Below, one piece after another: positions 24,497 through 33,771 of a stretch of DNA of 64,000 nt. Position numbers and translations under genes: made by a program. The notes beneath the pieces were generated by a model that had not been told where the DNA came from, did not search any database, and saw only the letters and a list, made by a program, of their open reading frames with translations. Location of the stretch: contig NZ_DS989810.1 of assembly GCF_000155775.1 (NCBI RefSeq), forward strand, positions 16,370 to 80,369, given 5' to 3'. Position 1 is the first letter of the stretch. Each line of letters begins with the position of its first letter. Origin of the DNA: Glaciecola sp. HTCC2999 (lineage in GTDB: Bacteria; Pseudomonadota; Gammaproteobacteria; Enterobacterales; Alteromonadaceae).

Positions 24497-25738
24497 TTAA
24501 AAACGGTAACCAAATGAGAGTTGTACTTGAGACATGTACAAGTTGATATTTTGTGCACATTGACCATTCACAGGATCACAAGTTAACGGATTAGGACCTG
24601 CTACTTTACTCTTCGGTGAATACATTAATGATATACTCAAATCATCCACAACAATCCCTGCAGTATAGTGAATCTCTTGCACTCCCGGGGCCAATATATT
24701 GAATAACATTTCGCTCTCAGGAATAGGTTGTTCTCCATGGCTAAGACCTAATCTATAGGTAATATCAGCTAACTGGAACTGATAACCTACTTTGATAACA
24801 TCGATATCTTGCCAACCGAATCCTGCACCGCCACTTTGCCCCAATTGAGACTGCATAATATTTGGCATAAGAGGATTGGCTATCGATTTAACTTCTGAAT
24901 AGTTGATTCTTTGTAAATCTAGCGCGAATAGCGAACCATTTGACCACTCATAAACCGAGCTCAATGAGAAATTTGATGGAATATCAAAACTGCCACCTTC
25001 GGCAAATAATCCACTATAGTCAGAAAATTTGTCCATTTTAATCGTACTTTGATACGTTGAGCCGATTGTCAATGAATCCGTTAATTGATATGTCATGCCG
25101 AGCTTTAGACCAAAGCCAGTGGTAATTTCATGGCCTTTGTTAGTCAGTGAGCTAGCGTCAGACGAAAACTGACCGAACGCTTCTAAGCCCGTCGCAGCAA
25201 ACCGTTGGATCGCAAAGATTGGAGCGACACCTAATGCAAGATCTGTATTGATTTGTTTTGCATAGCCAAAATTAACAAACAACTGTGATAAATCAACGCC
25301 AGCATTACTGCCATAAAACACACTGCTTTCATATTCTGTATTCATGCCGCCGTTGCCGTAAACAGCTAAGTTAAAACTAGAATCTTCAGACAGCTGAGTT
25401 TTCCAGCCAAACCCTGGAATAATAAAATACTCATTACCTGATTCTACTTCACCCAATGCAAGCGAAAATGCAGGTGGGGGGGCCATTTGTCCAGTCACAT
25501 TAAAGCCACGCTTAGGCGAAAAAATGGCTAATTCAAATTGAAATTGATCATCAATTTGTAAGGCTGACGCAGGATTATTTAATGAAGATATTGCGTCAAA
25601 ACCATATGCAGTACCTGCACCAGCGAGGGCACGATTAGCTTCACCATAACCGTGAGCAAAATACCCATTGGTTGCCGATACGGAAAAAGTGCATAATGTT
25701 ATTACTGTTGCACTTGCTGCTTTTAATAAATATTTCAT
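24497..25738 (-). CDS. fadL: FadL/OmpP1-type outer-membrane transporter of hydrophobic compounds
   Basis: A protein of about 413 aa with a signal peptide (ends VSATN) and the family start NGYFAHGYGEANRALAGAGTAYG...SSLNNPASAL, which corresponds to the N-terminal plug of FadL. The rest alternates as a beta barrel and ends in an aromatic residue (GYRF). Relatives bring long-chain fatty acids or aromatic hydrocarbons across the outer membrane. The ATG at 25738 (MKYLLKAAS) gives a proper signal peptide; an ATG 12 bases upstream is less likely. Confidence 0.85.
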   Translation of the reverse strand: MKYLLKAASATVITLCTFSVSATNGYFAHGYGEANRALAGAGTAYGFDAISSLNNPASALQIDDQFQFELAIFSPKRGFNVTGQMAPPPAFSLALGEVESGNEYFIIPGFGWKTQLSEDSSFNLAVYGNGGMNTEYESSVFYGSNAGVDLSQLFVNFGYAKQINTDLALGVAPIFAIQRFAATGLEAFGQFSSDASSLTNKGHEITTGFGLKLGMTYQLTDSLTIGSTYQSTIKMDKFSDYSGLFAEGGSFDIPSNFSLSSVYEWSNGSLFALDLQRINYSEVKSIANPLMPNIMQSQLGQSGGAGFGWQDIDVIKVGYQFQLADITYRLGLSHGEQPIPESEMLFNILAPGVQEIHYTAGIVVDDLSISLMYSPKSKVAGPNPLTCDPVNGQCAQNINLYMSQVQLSFGYRF

Positions 25739-26173
25739 AGTTGTCCACATGTTTTTGATATGTGCTAATTATGCAATAAATGCTAAGAAAAATAATGCCG
25801 ATATATCATCTTAATTGTCATATCATATATCGTTACTGAATATTCAATCTCAATGGTTTTAGTATTTGTTATGCAACTAATCATGATGTTAATTTACATT
25901 ATCTAAATGAGTGAATGGCTGAATAATAATTAAGCAATGTTTACTTAATAAAGTAGATTAACCGACAGTAACCATTATTTTTGTATGGTTTTCATACAAA
26001 TTTTAACTGGTGTTAATAAAATATAGATTTAAGTGATTACATCATTTACATTTATACGATATGGTTAATCTATCTTCTTGTTTAAACTTATATTTTGGGT
26101 TTAGTTACGTCGCCACATAATGAGCTGTGGAAGTGATAGATGGATACAAATGTTATTTTCAGGGATATGTTAA
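25739..26173. other. AT-rich intergenic region between divergent fadL and uvrY
   Basis: About 435 bp without coding potential. It must contain the promoters of both genes. I could not identify a specific operator by eye. Confidence 0.5.
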
Positions 26174-26818
26174 ATGGTTAAGATCCTCTTAGTTGATGAT
26201 CATGAGTTAGTTAGGTCTGGAATACGATTGATTTTAGAAGGTATATCCACTTTCTCTGTCGTTGCCGAAGTAAAAAGTGGCGAAGAAGCAATTCGTTATT
26301 GTCGCCATGATGCCCCAGATATCGTGTTAATGGATGTTAACATGCCTGGTATCGGTGGCTTGGAAGCGACTAAGCAGATTGCACGTATGTCTGAAAATAT
26401 ACGAGTCATCTGTATTTCTATGCATACAGAAAATCCAATTCCAGCAAAAGTGATGCAAATGGGCGCATTTGGTTTTATTACAAAAAATGCAGAACCTGAT
26501 GAAATGGTTCGTGCTGTACATAAAGTCGTTGCAGGACAAAAATATATAGCGCCAGAGATAGCTCAGCAGATAGCCATTGGCAAACTCGATCTTGGCGATT
26601 CTAATCCATTTGACCAGCTATCAGATAGAGAGTTAGAAATAACGTTAATGTTAGTGACAGGTCGTCGTGTTCCTGACATTGCTGATAGTTTGAATATTAG
26701 TCCTAAAACCATCAATACTTATCGATATAGAATGTTCGAAAAGTTAGAAATAAATAGTGATGTTGAATTAACACACCTAGCATTACGATATAAGCTGATT
26801 TCTCCTGATTTCTTATAA
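26174..26818 (+). CDS. uvrY: Response regulator UvrY/GacA
   Basis: A 214-aa protein with a receiver domain (acidic pair DD at 8-9, phospho-acceptor Asp54 in VLMDVNMPG, Lys in FITKNA) and a C-terminal LuxR-type helix-turn-helix (LSDRELEITLMLVTGRRVPD, LNISPKTINTYRYRMFEKL). It matches UvrY/GacA, the partner of the BarA/GacS kinase, which activates Csr small RNAs. It is 2 bp upstream of uvrC, the conserved arrangement in gammaproteobacteria. Confidence 0.95.
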   Translation: MVKILLVDDHELVRSGIRLILEGISTFSVVAEVKSGEEAIRYCRHDAPDIVLMDVNMPGIGGLEATKQIARMSENIRVICISMHTENPIPAKVMQMGAFGFITKNAEPDEMVRAVHKVVAGQKYIAPEIAQQIAIGKLDLGDSNPFDQLSDRELEITLMLVTGRRVPDIADSLNISPKTINTYRYRMFEKLEINSDVELTHLALRYKLISPDFL

Positions 26819-26820
26819 TA

Positions 26821-28650
26821 ATGTCATTAAATATTGAGTTTGATTATAAGTCTTTTATTGATAAATTAACGCATCAACCTGGCGTATACCGCATGTATAA
26901 CGCAAATGATGATGTAATTTATGTTGGTAAAGCTAAAAATCTCAATAAACGTGTTTCGAGTTATTTTAAAGCAAAGCACGACAATTCAAAGACGCAATCA
27001 TTGGTTGGGCACATTGCCAAAATGGACGTGACTGTTGTTAGTAGTGAAACAGAAGCGTTTATTCTTGAAAACAATTTCATAAAAAAATACCGTCCGCGCT
27101 ACAACATTTTACTGAAAGACGATAAATCTTACCCTTTTATTTTTATATCTGATCATCAGCATCCTAAAATCAGCATGCATCGTGGTCCACAAAAGCAAAA
27201 AGGGGAGTACTTTGGTCCATACCCGAGCGCATGGGCCGTAAAAGAAAGTCTTCGTTCATTTCAAAAAATCTTTCCCATCAGACAATGTGAAGATGCTTAT
27301 TATCGTGCGCGCACACGTCCCTGTTTACAATATCAAATGCAGCGCTGTAGTGCGCCATGTGTTGCCGGTCATATCAGTGATGTTGAATATAATGAACAAG
27401 TTTTGATGGCTAAGCTTTTTTTAAAAGGTAAAGATCAACAGGTCATCGATACGATGGTCAAGCAGATGGAAAAGGCTAGCATGGAACTGCGTTTTGAGCA
27501 TGCTGCTAGGTTACGCGATCAGATTGGTGCGTTACGCAAAGTGCAAGAGCAACAATGGGTCAGTGGTGCACAAGAAGAAATGGATGTATTTGGTTTTGCG
27601 TATAAGCATGGTGGTGCGTGTATTCAAGTCATGTTTGTTCGCGATGGCAAGTTACTCGGTTCAAAATCTTTCTTTCCAAAGATCCCCAGTGTATTAGGCA
27701 TCGATGATGCACTTCAATCGTTTATTCTGCAGTTTTATTTAGCGGGAAATAAAACGATCCCTAAACAAATTATTTTGCCACAGAAACTACCTGAACAAGA
27801 AGAAGTCGCTGAAGCGTTATCTCAACATGCTAAATATAAAGTCAAATTTTATTCAGGTGCAAGAGACAGTAAACGACGCTATCTAGAATTAGCTAATAAA
27901 AATGCAGAAAATGGGTTGGTTAGTCAACAAACTCAGCAAAAATCAATGTTTGCTAGATATAAAGATTTAGAATCAGTGATTGACCGCGATGAACCTATTC
28001 AGCGTATGGAATGTTTTGATATATCTCATACATCAGGACAGCAAACCGTTGCTTCATGCGTCGTATTTAATCGTGACGGGCCATTAAAATCTGATTATCG
28101 TCGTTATAATATTGACGGGATCACTGGTGGTGACGATTATGCCGCGATGGCACAAGTGTTGGCTCGTCGATATAAATATACCCAACAAGACGAAGATAAA
28201 ATACCTGATATTGTGTTTATTGACGGGGGAAAAGGACAGTTAGGACAAGCAGAAGCACATTTTGAAAAATGGCCATTTGAGAAAAAACCATTATTAATCG
28301 GTGTAGCGAAGGGTACCAGCCGCAAAGCAGGTTTAGAAACTCTGATTATGGCTGGTTCACACGAAACGATCCCAATGAATGCTGATCAACCGGGTCTTCA
28401 TTTAATACAACATATACGTGATGAGTCACACCGGTTTGCAATAGCTGGACATCGGAATCGACGTCAGAAAATAAAGACGACATCAACCATTGAATCCATC
28501 CCTGGCGTCGGTGCAAAACGTCGTCAAGCTTTACTAAAATATATGGGGGGATTACAAGGTTTGAAAAAAGCGAGCCAAGAGGAAATCCAAAAAGTCCCAG
28601 GAATTAGTGTGCAAATGGCAGAAATAATATATGATCACTTACACAGCTAA
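26821..28650 (+). CDS. uvrC: Excinuclease ABC subunit C
   Basis: A 609-aa protein with the N-terminal GIY-YIG nuclease (PGVYRMYNANDDVIYVGKAKNL), a UVR motif (VKQMEKASMELRFEHAARLRDQI), the RNase H-like C-terminal nuclease with MECFDISH and FIDGGKGQ, and helix-hairpin-helix repeats at the end (IPGVGAKRRQALL, VPGISVQMAEIIYDHL). It makes both incisions in nucleotide excision repair. Full length. Confidence 0.97.
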   Translation: MSLNIEFDYKSFIDKLTHQPGVYRMYNANDDVIYVGKAKNLNKRVSSYFKAKHDNSKTQSLVGHIAKMDVTVVSSETEAFILENNFIKKYRPRYNILLKDDKSYPFIFISDHQHPKISMHRGPQKQKGEYFGPYPSAWAVKESLRSFQKIFPIRQCEDAYYRARTRPCLQYQMQRCSAPCVAGHISDVEYNEQVLMAKLFLKGKDQQVIDTMVKQMEKASMELRFEHAARLRDQIGALRKVQEQQWVSGAQEEMDVFGFAYKHGGACIQVMFVRDGKLLGSKSFFPKIPSVLGIDDALQSFILQFYLAGNKTIPKQIILPQKLPEQEEVAEALSQHAKYKVKFYSGARDSKRRYLELANKNAENGLVSQQTQQKSMFARYKDLESVIDRDEPIQRMECFDISHTSGQQTVASCVVFNRDGPLKSDYRRYNIDGITGGDDYAAMAQVLARRYKYTQQDEDKIPDIVFIDGGKGQLGQAEAHFEKWPFEKKPLLIGVAKGTSRKAGLETLIMAGSHETIPMNADQPGLHLIQHIRDESHRFAIAGHRNRRQKIKTTSTIESIPGVGAKRRQALLKYMGGLQGLKKASQEEIQKVPGISVQMAEIIYDHLHS

Positions 28651-28666
28651 TTGCCAAAAGTAACCT

Positions 28667-29239
28667 ATGTATACTTTACCTAATCTCATCACAATATTTC
28701 GAGTATTACTCATACCAGTGTTTGTTACCGTGTATTTTTTGGACTGGCGATGGGCACATGAAGCTGGTGCATTTATTTTTTGGCTCGCGGCAATCACTGA
28801 TTGGTTTGATGGTTATCTTGCTAGAAGATTAAAACAGAGTAGTGCATTTGGTGCATTTCTGGATCCAGTTGCCGATAAATTGATTGTTGCGGCGGCGCTG
28901 TTAATGATTACTCATACTTATCAAACATTATGGATAACGATCCCGGCTATTATTTTATTATCACGTGAAGTATATGTATCTTCGTTACGTGAGTGGATGG
29001 GGCAGATGGGACTCAGTAATAATGTGAAAGTGAGCTTTGTTGGTAAATTAAAAACAACGGCACAAATGTTAGCATTAATTGGATTACTCTCCGGCATGGA
29101 GTATTTTCTCGGTTTCCGAATTTTTTGGGTCTCTTTAGGCTATATTTTATTATATGTCGCCACCGTTTTATCATTATGGTCAATGTGGATTTATACTGTA
29201 GCGGCCATACCAGCGCTGACTGGAAAGAAAACAGCATAG
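28667..29239 (+). CDS. pgsA: CDP-diacylglycerol-glycerol-3-phosphate 3-phosphatidyltransferase
   Basis: A 190-aa inner-membrane enzyme with the CDP-alcohol phosphotransferase motif DWFDGYLARRLKQSSAFGAF...DPVADK and about five hydrophobic segments. It makes phosphatidylglycerol phosphate, the committed step to phosphatidylglycerol. It follows uvrC by 16 bp, and precedes the tRNA cluster, as in many relatives. Confidence 0.95.
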   Translation: MYTLPNLITIFRVLLIPVFVTVYFLDWRWAHEAGAFIFWLAAITDWFDGYLARRLKQSSAFGAFLDPVADKLIVAAALLMITHTYQTLWITIPAIILLSREVYVSSLREWMGQMGLSNNVKVSFVGKLKTTAQMLALIGLLSGMEYFLGFRIFWVSLGYILLYVATVLSLWSMWIYTVAAIPALTGKKTA

Positions 29240-29328
29240 AAAATTGACGGTTAAATATCCGTTTTGTGTAAAAATAATGCACTTAGACATAAAATTGCAT
29301 GAAACTTAAAAAAATGTGCTTTTTAGTG

Positions 29329-29356
29329 TTGACAGTTTTTATCTGGACGGTACAAT
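29329..29356 (+). promoter_or_regulatory. Promoter of the tRNA Gly-Cys-Leu operon
   Basis: TTGACA (29329-29334) and TACAAT (29351-29356) with a 16-bp spacer, 43 bp before the first tRNA. The consensus -35 fits a strong stable-RNA promoter. Confidence 0.75.
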
Positions 29357-29399
29357 GCACGCACTTCTTCGGAGAGACGCCATTCTCTTTGTAAGCAGC

Positions 29400-29475
29400 G
29401 CGGGAATAGCTCAGCTGGTAGAGCACAACCTTGCCAAGGTTGGGGTCGCGAGTTCGAATCTCGTTTCCCGCTCCA
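29400..29475 (+). tRNA. tRNA-Gly (anticodon GCC)
   Basis: The acceptor stem GCGGGAA pairs with TTCCCGC, the anticodon loop TTGCCAA gives GCC, and CCA is encoded at the end. First of three tRNAs in one operon. Confidence 0.96.
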
Positions 29476-29512
29476 ATTTCTTTTACCAAGAAATTGGAAA
29501 TATGTACATTCT

Positions 29513-29586
29513 GGCGGAATGGCAGAATGGCTATGCAGCGGATTGCAAATCCGTGGATCTCGGTTCGACTCCGGGTTCCGCCTCCA
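29513..29586 (+). tRNA. tRNA-Cys (anticodon GCA)
   Basis: The acceptor stem GGCGGAA pairs with TTCCGCC, the anticodon loop TTGCAAA gives GCA, and CCA is encoded. Confidence 0.96.
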
Positions 29587-29618
29587 CTATACTTACACAG
29601 TTTGTGTAAGCACTCGTT

Positions 29619-29705
29619 GCCCGGGTGGTGAAATTGGTAGACACAAGGGATTTAAAATCCCTCGCTGGTAACAGCGTGCCGGTTCAAGTCCGGCCCTGGG
29701 CACCA
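29619..29705 (+). tRNA. tRNA-Leu (anticodon UAA)
   Basis: The acceptor stem begins GCCCGGG and closes near CTGGGC, there is a long variable arm (CTCGCTGGTAACAGCG), the anticodon loop TTTAAAA gives TAA, and CCA is encoded. Confidence 0.95.
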
Positions 29706-29837
29706 TTTACTTCTTCATGTAGTAAATTGTTTTCTCGTTTTAAAACTTATCTTAATTATTTAATTAATAAAAAACTAAGTTACTTGCATATAAACACTAA
29801 CCTGTTAATAATAAATCAACATTATTAAATGGAGTGA

Positions 29838-30695
29838 GTGATGTCTAATTCTACTTTTACAAGTTTACTTGTGACCCCTGAACAGCTTCATGCTGCACTG
29901 TTAGATGAACAATGTAATGTCGTACCTTTGTTTACATCGATGTCACCACCAGGAACGAGTGATAGCGTAATCTTCCCTGAACAACTCATCCCCAACTCGT
30001 TATTTTTTGATTTTGAGTATTTGTTTGCTGATCCTACTGCTCTGGGCATGCACATGATGCCTAGTGCAGAACAATTTACTCAGGCTGCCAAGCAGTTAGG
30101 AATTAATCATAATACAACATACGTTGTATACGATGATAAGGGTATATTTAGTGCCCCACGAGTTTATAAAATGTTAGTGGCTTCTGGTCATCAACGAGTC
30201 CATATCTTAGATGGGGGATTACCAGCTTGGTTAGCAAAAGAGCTTCCGACCCAAGCAGAAATAAGCCAAACATCTGTACTGGGAGATTTTATTGCTCGTG
30301 ATCAGTCTGTGTTTATTAGTAAAGCGCAAATGCTCACCATTGTTGCTCACCAATCGCATCATATTATCGATGCCCGAGGTGCTGATAGATTCTATGCTCG
30401 AACACCGGAACCTCGATTAGGGATGAGGGCAGGGCATATGCCAGGCGCAAAAAATTTGCCTTACAGTGAGTGTTTAGAAAACGGTTACTTTAAGAGTCTT
30501 TCTCAGCTAGATCGGTTGTTTTCAAAATTAGATATCAAATCTCATGACCCGATTGTCTTTACCTGCGGTTCAGGTGTGACAGCATGTTTATTAAGTGTTG
30601 CTGCTGAGATATGTGGATTTAAAAACATCAGTATTTATGATGGTTCTTGGTCTGAATGGGCTAATGATCCTAATACCCCCATAGTGACGGACTAA
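29838..30695 (+). CDS. sseA: 3-mercaptopyruvate sulfurtransferase (double rhodanese)
   Basis: A 285-aa protein with two rhodanese domains. The second has the active-site loop FTCGSGVTAC, where CGSGVTA is the signature of 3-mercaptopyruvate sulfurtransferases rather than thiosulfate rhodaneses. The conserved DARG.DRFYARTPEPR..MRAGHMPGAKNLP segment is also there. It moves sulfur from 3-mercaptopyruvate to an acceptor. The stop overlaps the next ATG by one base (TAATG). Confidence 0.9.
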   Translation: MMSNSTFTSLLVTPEQLHAALLDEQCNVVPLFTSMSPPGTSDSVIFPEQLIPNSLFFDFEYLFADPTALGMHMMPSAEQFTQAAKQLGINHNTTYVVYDDKGIFSAPRVYKMLVASGHQRVHILDGGLPAWLAKELPTQAEISQTSVLGDFIARDQSVFISKAQMLTIVAHQSHHIIDARGADRFYARTPEPRLGMRAGHMPGAKNLPYSECLENGYFKSLSQLDRLFSKLDIKSHDPIVFTCGSGVTACLLSVAAEICGFKNISIYDGSWSEWANDPNTPIVTD

Positions 30696-31372
30696 TGCTA
30701 GCAGATTATTGGGTCGAATTTTTAACTATCGCGGGTGTGCATCTTATTGCCGTAGCCAGTCCTGGCCCTGATTTTGCGATTATTGTTAAACAAGTCATTG
30801 CTTATGGGCGTAAGACGGCTACTTATACTAGTGTAGGTATTGGTCTTGGGATTATGTTGCACGTTATTTATTCTATCCTGGGGTTAGGTTTATTAATTAA
30901 AACAACACCTTTGCTTTACCAAGGGTTGTTATATTTATCTGCAGGATATCTTACTTATATTGGTATTAAGTCTTTATTGTCAAAACCAGATACAACCTAT
31001 CAACTTTCTCCAGCTTCGCCTAGATCAGATTTAGACAATCATGTCGAACAAACTATATCAACGTCGTCCCTAGTTCCACCTTCGTCCTTTAAAGCGTTTC
31101 GTTTAGGTTTTATAACGAATGGATTAAATCCCAAAGCAACCTTGTTTTTCTTGTCATTATTCAGTGCGATTATAGCACCGAGCACGCCCGAATTCGTACG
31201 TTGGAGTTATGGTGTGTATTTATCGATAGCGACGGGGTTATGGTTTATTTTACTCAGTGTGTTGTTATCTCATTCTCGTATCGATCAATATTTACAACAA
31301 TATCGTCACGTAATAGATAGATTGATGGGCGTGGTGTTGATATTATTAGCATTAAGTATTGTGATGTATTAA
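30695..31372 (+). CDS. LysE-family exporter
   Basis: A 225-aa membrane protein with the family motif VASPGPDFAIIVKQVIAYGRK and GFITNGLNPKATLFFLSLF. It is longer than the other LysE protein in this window because of a polar insertion around residues 105-130. It is translationally coupled to the sulfurtransferase gene, which hints at a sulfur-containing amino acid as substrate, though this is only context. Confidence 0.85.
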   Translation: MLADYWVEFLTIAGVHLIAVASPGPDFAIIVKQVIAYGRKTATYTSVGIGLGIMLHVIYSILGLGLLIKTTPLLYQGLLYLSAGYLTYIGIKSLLSKPDTTYQLSPASPRSDLDNHVEQTISTSSLVPPSSFKAFRLGFITNGLNPKATLFFLSLFSAIIAPSTPEFVRWSYGVYLSIATGLWFILLSVLLSHSRIDQYLQQYRHVIDRLMGVVLILLALSIVMY

Positions 31373-31384
31373 CAACAGAGAATT

Positions 31385-32119
31385 ATGTCTACCCCTAAAA
31401 ATCGATTAGAAGCTGCATTAAACGGCCAGTATATTTTTGACATCAAAGCATTATTAAAAGAAACTCATGCGCACACAAAAACTCAAATATTGCCATTTAT
31501 AGGTGCGATGTTGTTAGCATTTGCAGGTGTGATGGTATTTGGAATGATCCTACTGTCGGTATTTGAGGTTACCAATCCACTTGAAATAGCACCTAGCACA
31601 GCATTACAAATTGAAGTGCTATTAATGTTCTTTTTAGCGCCAATAATGACGGGTTTTCTGATCATGGGGATTAGAAATGCGACTCAAAAAAATATTAAAC
31701 CCTTAGATATCATGGCGTATTTCCCACGCATTTTTATATTGGGACTTATTTCGGTGTTTATCTCGTTTTGGATCAGCGTTGGTTTTCAATTATTTATTTT
31801 ACCAGGTCTTTATATTTGGGTGGTGACTTCGTTAGTCCTGCCATTATTAGTCGATAAAGGATACAAACCATTCGACGCAATCAAACTATCATTTATGCTG
31901 ACCAACAAATACCTTAGCTCGTTTCTTTTTATCCATGGCATTATTATTTTATTAGTGATCGCTTCAGTACTGACTTATGGTATTTTATTCTTTTATACAG
32001 TGCCTTTTATGCTAACACTTAAAGGTAAAATTTATGCTGATTTAGTTGGTTATGATGAAGATAATGACATTATTAATATTTCAGAATTGAGAAAAGATGA
32101 TACCACATTCGATGCTTAA
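31385..32119 (+). CDS. Uncharacterised membrane protein
   Basis: A 244-aa protein with about five to six hydrophobic segments separated by short loops and a polar C-terminus (GYDEDNDIINISELRKDD). The VDKGYKPFDAIKLSFMLTNKY segment resembles YciC/BPSS1780-like membrane proteins, which contain a similar amphipathic repeat. No reaction is known. It overlaps the start of the glucosaminidase-like gene by 23 bp. Confidence 0.65.
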   Translation: MSTPKNRLEAALNGQYIFDIKALLKETHAHTKTQILPFIGAMLLAFAGVMVFGMILLSVFEVTNPLEIAPSTALQIEVLLMFFLAPIMTGFLIMGIRNATQKNIKPLDIMAYFPRIFILGLISVFISFWISVGFQLFILPGLYIWVVTSLVLPLLVDKGYKPFDAIKLSFMLTNKYLSSFLFIHGIIILLVIASVLTYGILFFYTVPFMLTLKGKIYADLVGYDEDNDIINISELRKDDTTFDA

Positions 32120-33002
32120 ACGAGTCTCTCTAGCCATTTTCGCTGTTGTCATGACCGTAGCCTTCGTGTTGCCTTTTATTTTACCTCCAGCATCTACATC
32201 ACCAATATTTGATTCACATTTGAATGAAGATCCTTTTACCTTAGATTTCAAAAACAATTTCAGTTCCATTGACGTTCCCGAATTTACTGACATACAAGAT
32301 CTAAAGACTAAAAAGCATACCTATTTCCGGTTTATTGGAAAATTAGCCTATCAAAATAATCAGCTCATTTTGCGTAAGCGGAGTTTTATTCAGAACTTAG
32401 TCACTGATTATGCTTCTTTGCTAGATTCAGATCCTGAGTTATCTATAACTGAGTTTCAAGCTGGGCTCTTATCTTCAAGTGAACAAGATAAATTACAATT
32501 TTTGCTTGAAGAATATCGTATTAAGTCACACAAAGTATCTGATGTACTTTTAGAATTACTACTGCGTGTCAACATTATTCCTATTGAATTAATACAAGTG
32601 CAGACAGCTAACGAGTCAGGGTGGGGTACATCTCGATTCGCCGTACAAGGCTATAACTATTTCGGTTTATGGTGTTATCAAACGGGTTGTGGTTTCGTTC
32701 CTAAACATCGTACCGAAGGGATGACACATGAAGTCGCTAAATTTTCTACACCTGCTCAAGGTATGTATCGTTATGTACTTAACCTCAATAGAAATAAAGC
32801 ATACCGTCAGTTACAGATAAAACGCCAAGCGTTATTGCATAGTAGGAAATTGACTTCGTTTGAGCTAGCTATGCAATTAACCACTACTTTAGAAGCTTAC
32901 TCTGAACGTGGACAAGCTTATATTGATGAATTACAGTCTATGTTACGTGTTAATCGCTCGTTATTAGGTATAGATGAAGACATTTTAAAAGAACAATTAT
33001 AA
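32097..33002 (+). CDS. Bax-like exported glucosaminidase
   Basis: A 301-aa protein with an N-terminal membrane anchor or signal (about 6-28) and a glucosaminidase domain in the second half: ELIQVQTANESGWGTSRFAVQGYNYFGLWCY, with the catalytic Glu in ANESGWG. The family cuts peptidoglycan between GlcNAc and MurNAc. The ATG at 32097 overlaps the previous gene; another in-frame ATG at 32112 would also give a good signal. Confidence 0.85.
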   Translation: MIPHSMLKRVSLAIFAVVMTVAFVLPFILPPASTSPIFDSHLNEDPFTLDFKNNFSSIDVPEFTDIQDLKTKKHTYFRFIGKLAYQNNQLILRKRSFIQNLVTDYASLLDSDPELSITEFQAGLLSSSEQDKLQFLLEEYRIKSHKVSDVLLELLLRVNIIPIELIQVQTANESGWGTSRFAVQGYNYFGLWCYQTGCGFVPKHRTEGMTHEVAKFSTPAQGMYRYVLNLNRNKAYRQLQIKRQALLHSRKLTSFELAMQLTTTLEAYSERGQAYIDELQSMLRVNRSLLGIDEDILKEQL

Positions 33003-33008
33003 TCATGA

Positions 33009-33040
33009 ATGATTGAATGATTGAATGATTGAATGATTGA
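33009..33040 (+). repeat. Four tandem copies of ATGATTGA with nested start/stop codons
   Basis: Each 8-bp unit contains an ATG. From the first three, the frame is ATG ATT GAA TGA: a three-codon minigene whose stop overlaps the next ATG. From the fourth, the frame reads ATG ATT GAA TGG and continues into the DUF2987 gene. Adding or losing units would not change the frame of the last ATG, but would change the number of minigenes ahead of it. Confidence 0.85.
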
Positions 33041-33068
33041 ATGGTTCCGTTATTTGAAGAGAATTATA

Positions 33069-33767
33069 GTGAAATTAAATATACAAAATATCATGTTATT
33101 AACCTTAAATGTTTGGTTAATAAGTCTCACAACCTTAGCGAACGCCCAAGTTCAGAATATCTCTCAAAATGTTGAGCAGTCTAACAAGCTAGAAGTCGCT
33201 TATAAAACTTTTTATTCTCACACTCGCAAGATTTCAAGTGACGATATTACGGCGTTGAGATTTGCTTTTGGTTTTACAAATATCCATGTGCCAGGTCAAT
33301 TATGTGAGATCAACCAAGCACAGATTGAGACACAAAAAGTCACCATAGATTTACCCGTAAGTGCTGAACAACGTTTTTCTATACCTACCGAACGAGCTTT
33401 AAAATTAGCCGAAGCAATGGTCGTTTTAGATATTAAACAACCGGCTAACCATTGTGATATCAATGTTCAAATTGAAACATTACCTGAGTATCTAAAAACT
33501 GATTACACAGTAGCTGAATTGCGCTTTATTCAATCACAATACATGGCTTTTTTTGATGAGATGGGCGGGTTTATGTCGTTTTTGATGCCTCAAGTGAGTG
33601 GATTACAAATGCGCTTTGCTGATGAGACATTAAATCATTCGGTAAATCAGTATGTATCTATCGTTCAAGGCGTATTGAGAATATCATCACAACAACTTAA
33701 TGAGCTTAACACCATTAATTTACCGCAAGCACCATTGCGGATAACTGCTCTGACATCATCAAAGTAA
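33069..33767 (+). CDS. DUF2987 exported protein
   Basis: A protein of about 232 aa. Starting at the GTG at 33069, with a GAAGAG ribosome site about seven bases upstream, it has a clean signal peptide (MKLNIQNIMLLTLNVW...TLANA). An earlier in-frame ATG at 33033, in the repeat, would add 12 residues with charges that fit a signal peptide less well. The mature part (KTFYSHTRKI, FTNIHVPGQLCEI, MRFAD) matches DUF2987, a family of unknown function common in marine gammaproteobacteria. Confidence 0.75.
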   Translation: MKLNIQNIMLLTLNVWLISLTTLANAQVQNISQNVEQSNKLEVAYKTFYSHTRKISSDDITALRFAFGFTNIHVPGQLCEINQAQIETQKVTIDLPVSAEQRFSIPTERALKLAEAMVVLDIKQPANHCDINVQIETLPEYLKTDYTVAELRFIQSQYMAFFDEMGGFMSFLMPQVSGLQMRFADETLNHSVNQYVSIVQGVLRISSQQLNELNTINLPQAPLRITALTSSK

Positions 33768-33771
33768 TAAG

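Noticed and set aside
29316-29828. Open frames across the tRNA cluster
   Set aside because: They are translations of the three tRNA genes and flanks, with no protein similarity.
33009-33040. Frame-shifting phase variation through the 8-bp repeat
   Set aside because: The ATG of the last unit always reads into the gene whatever the unit number, so on/off switching by frame does not work.
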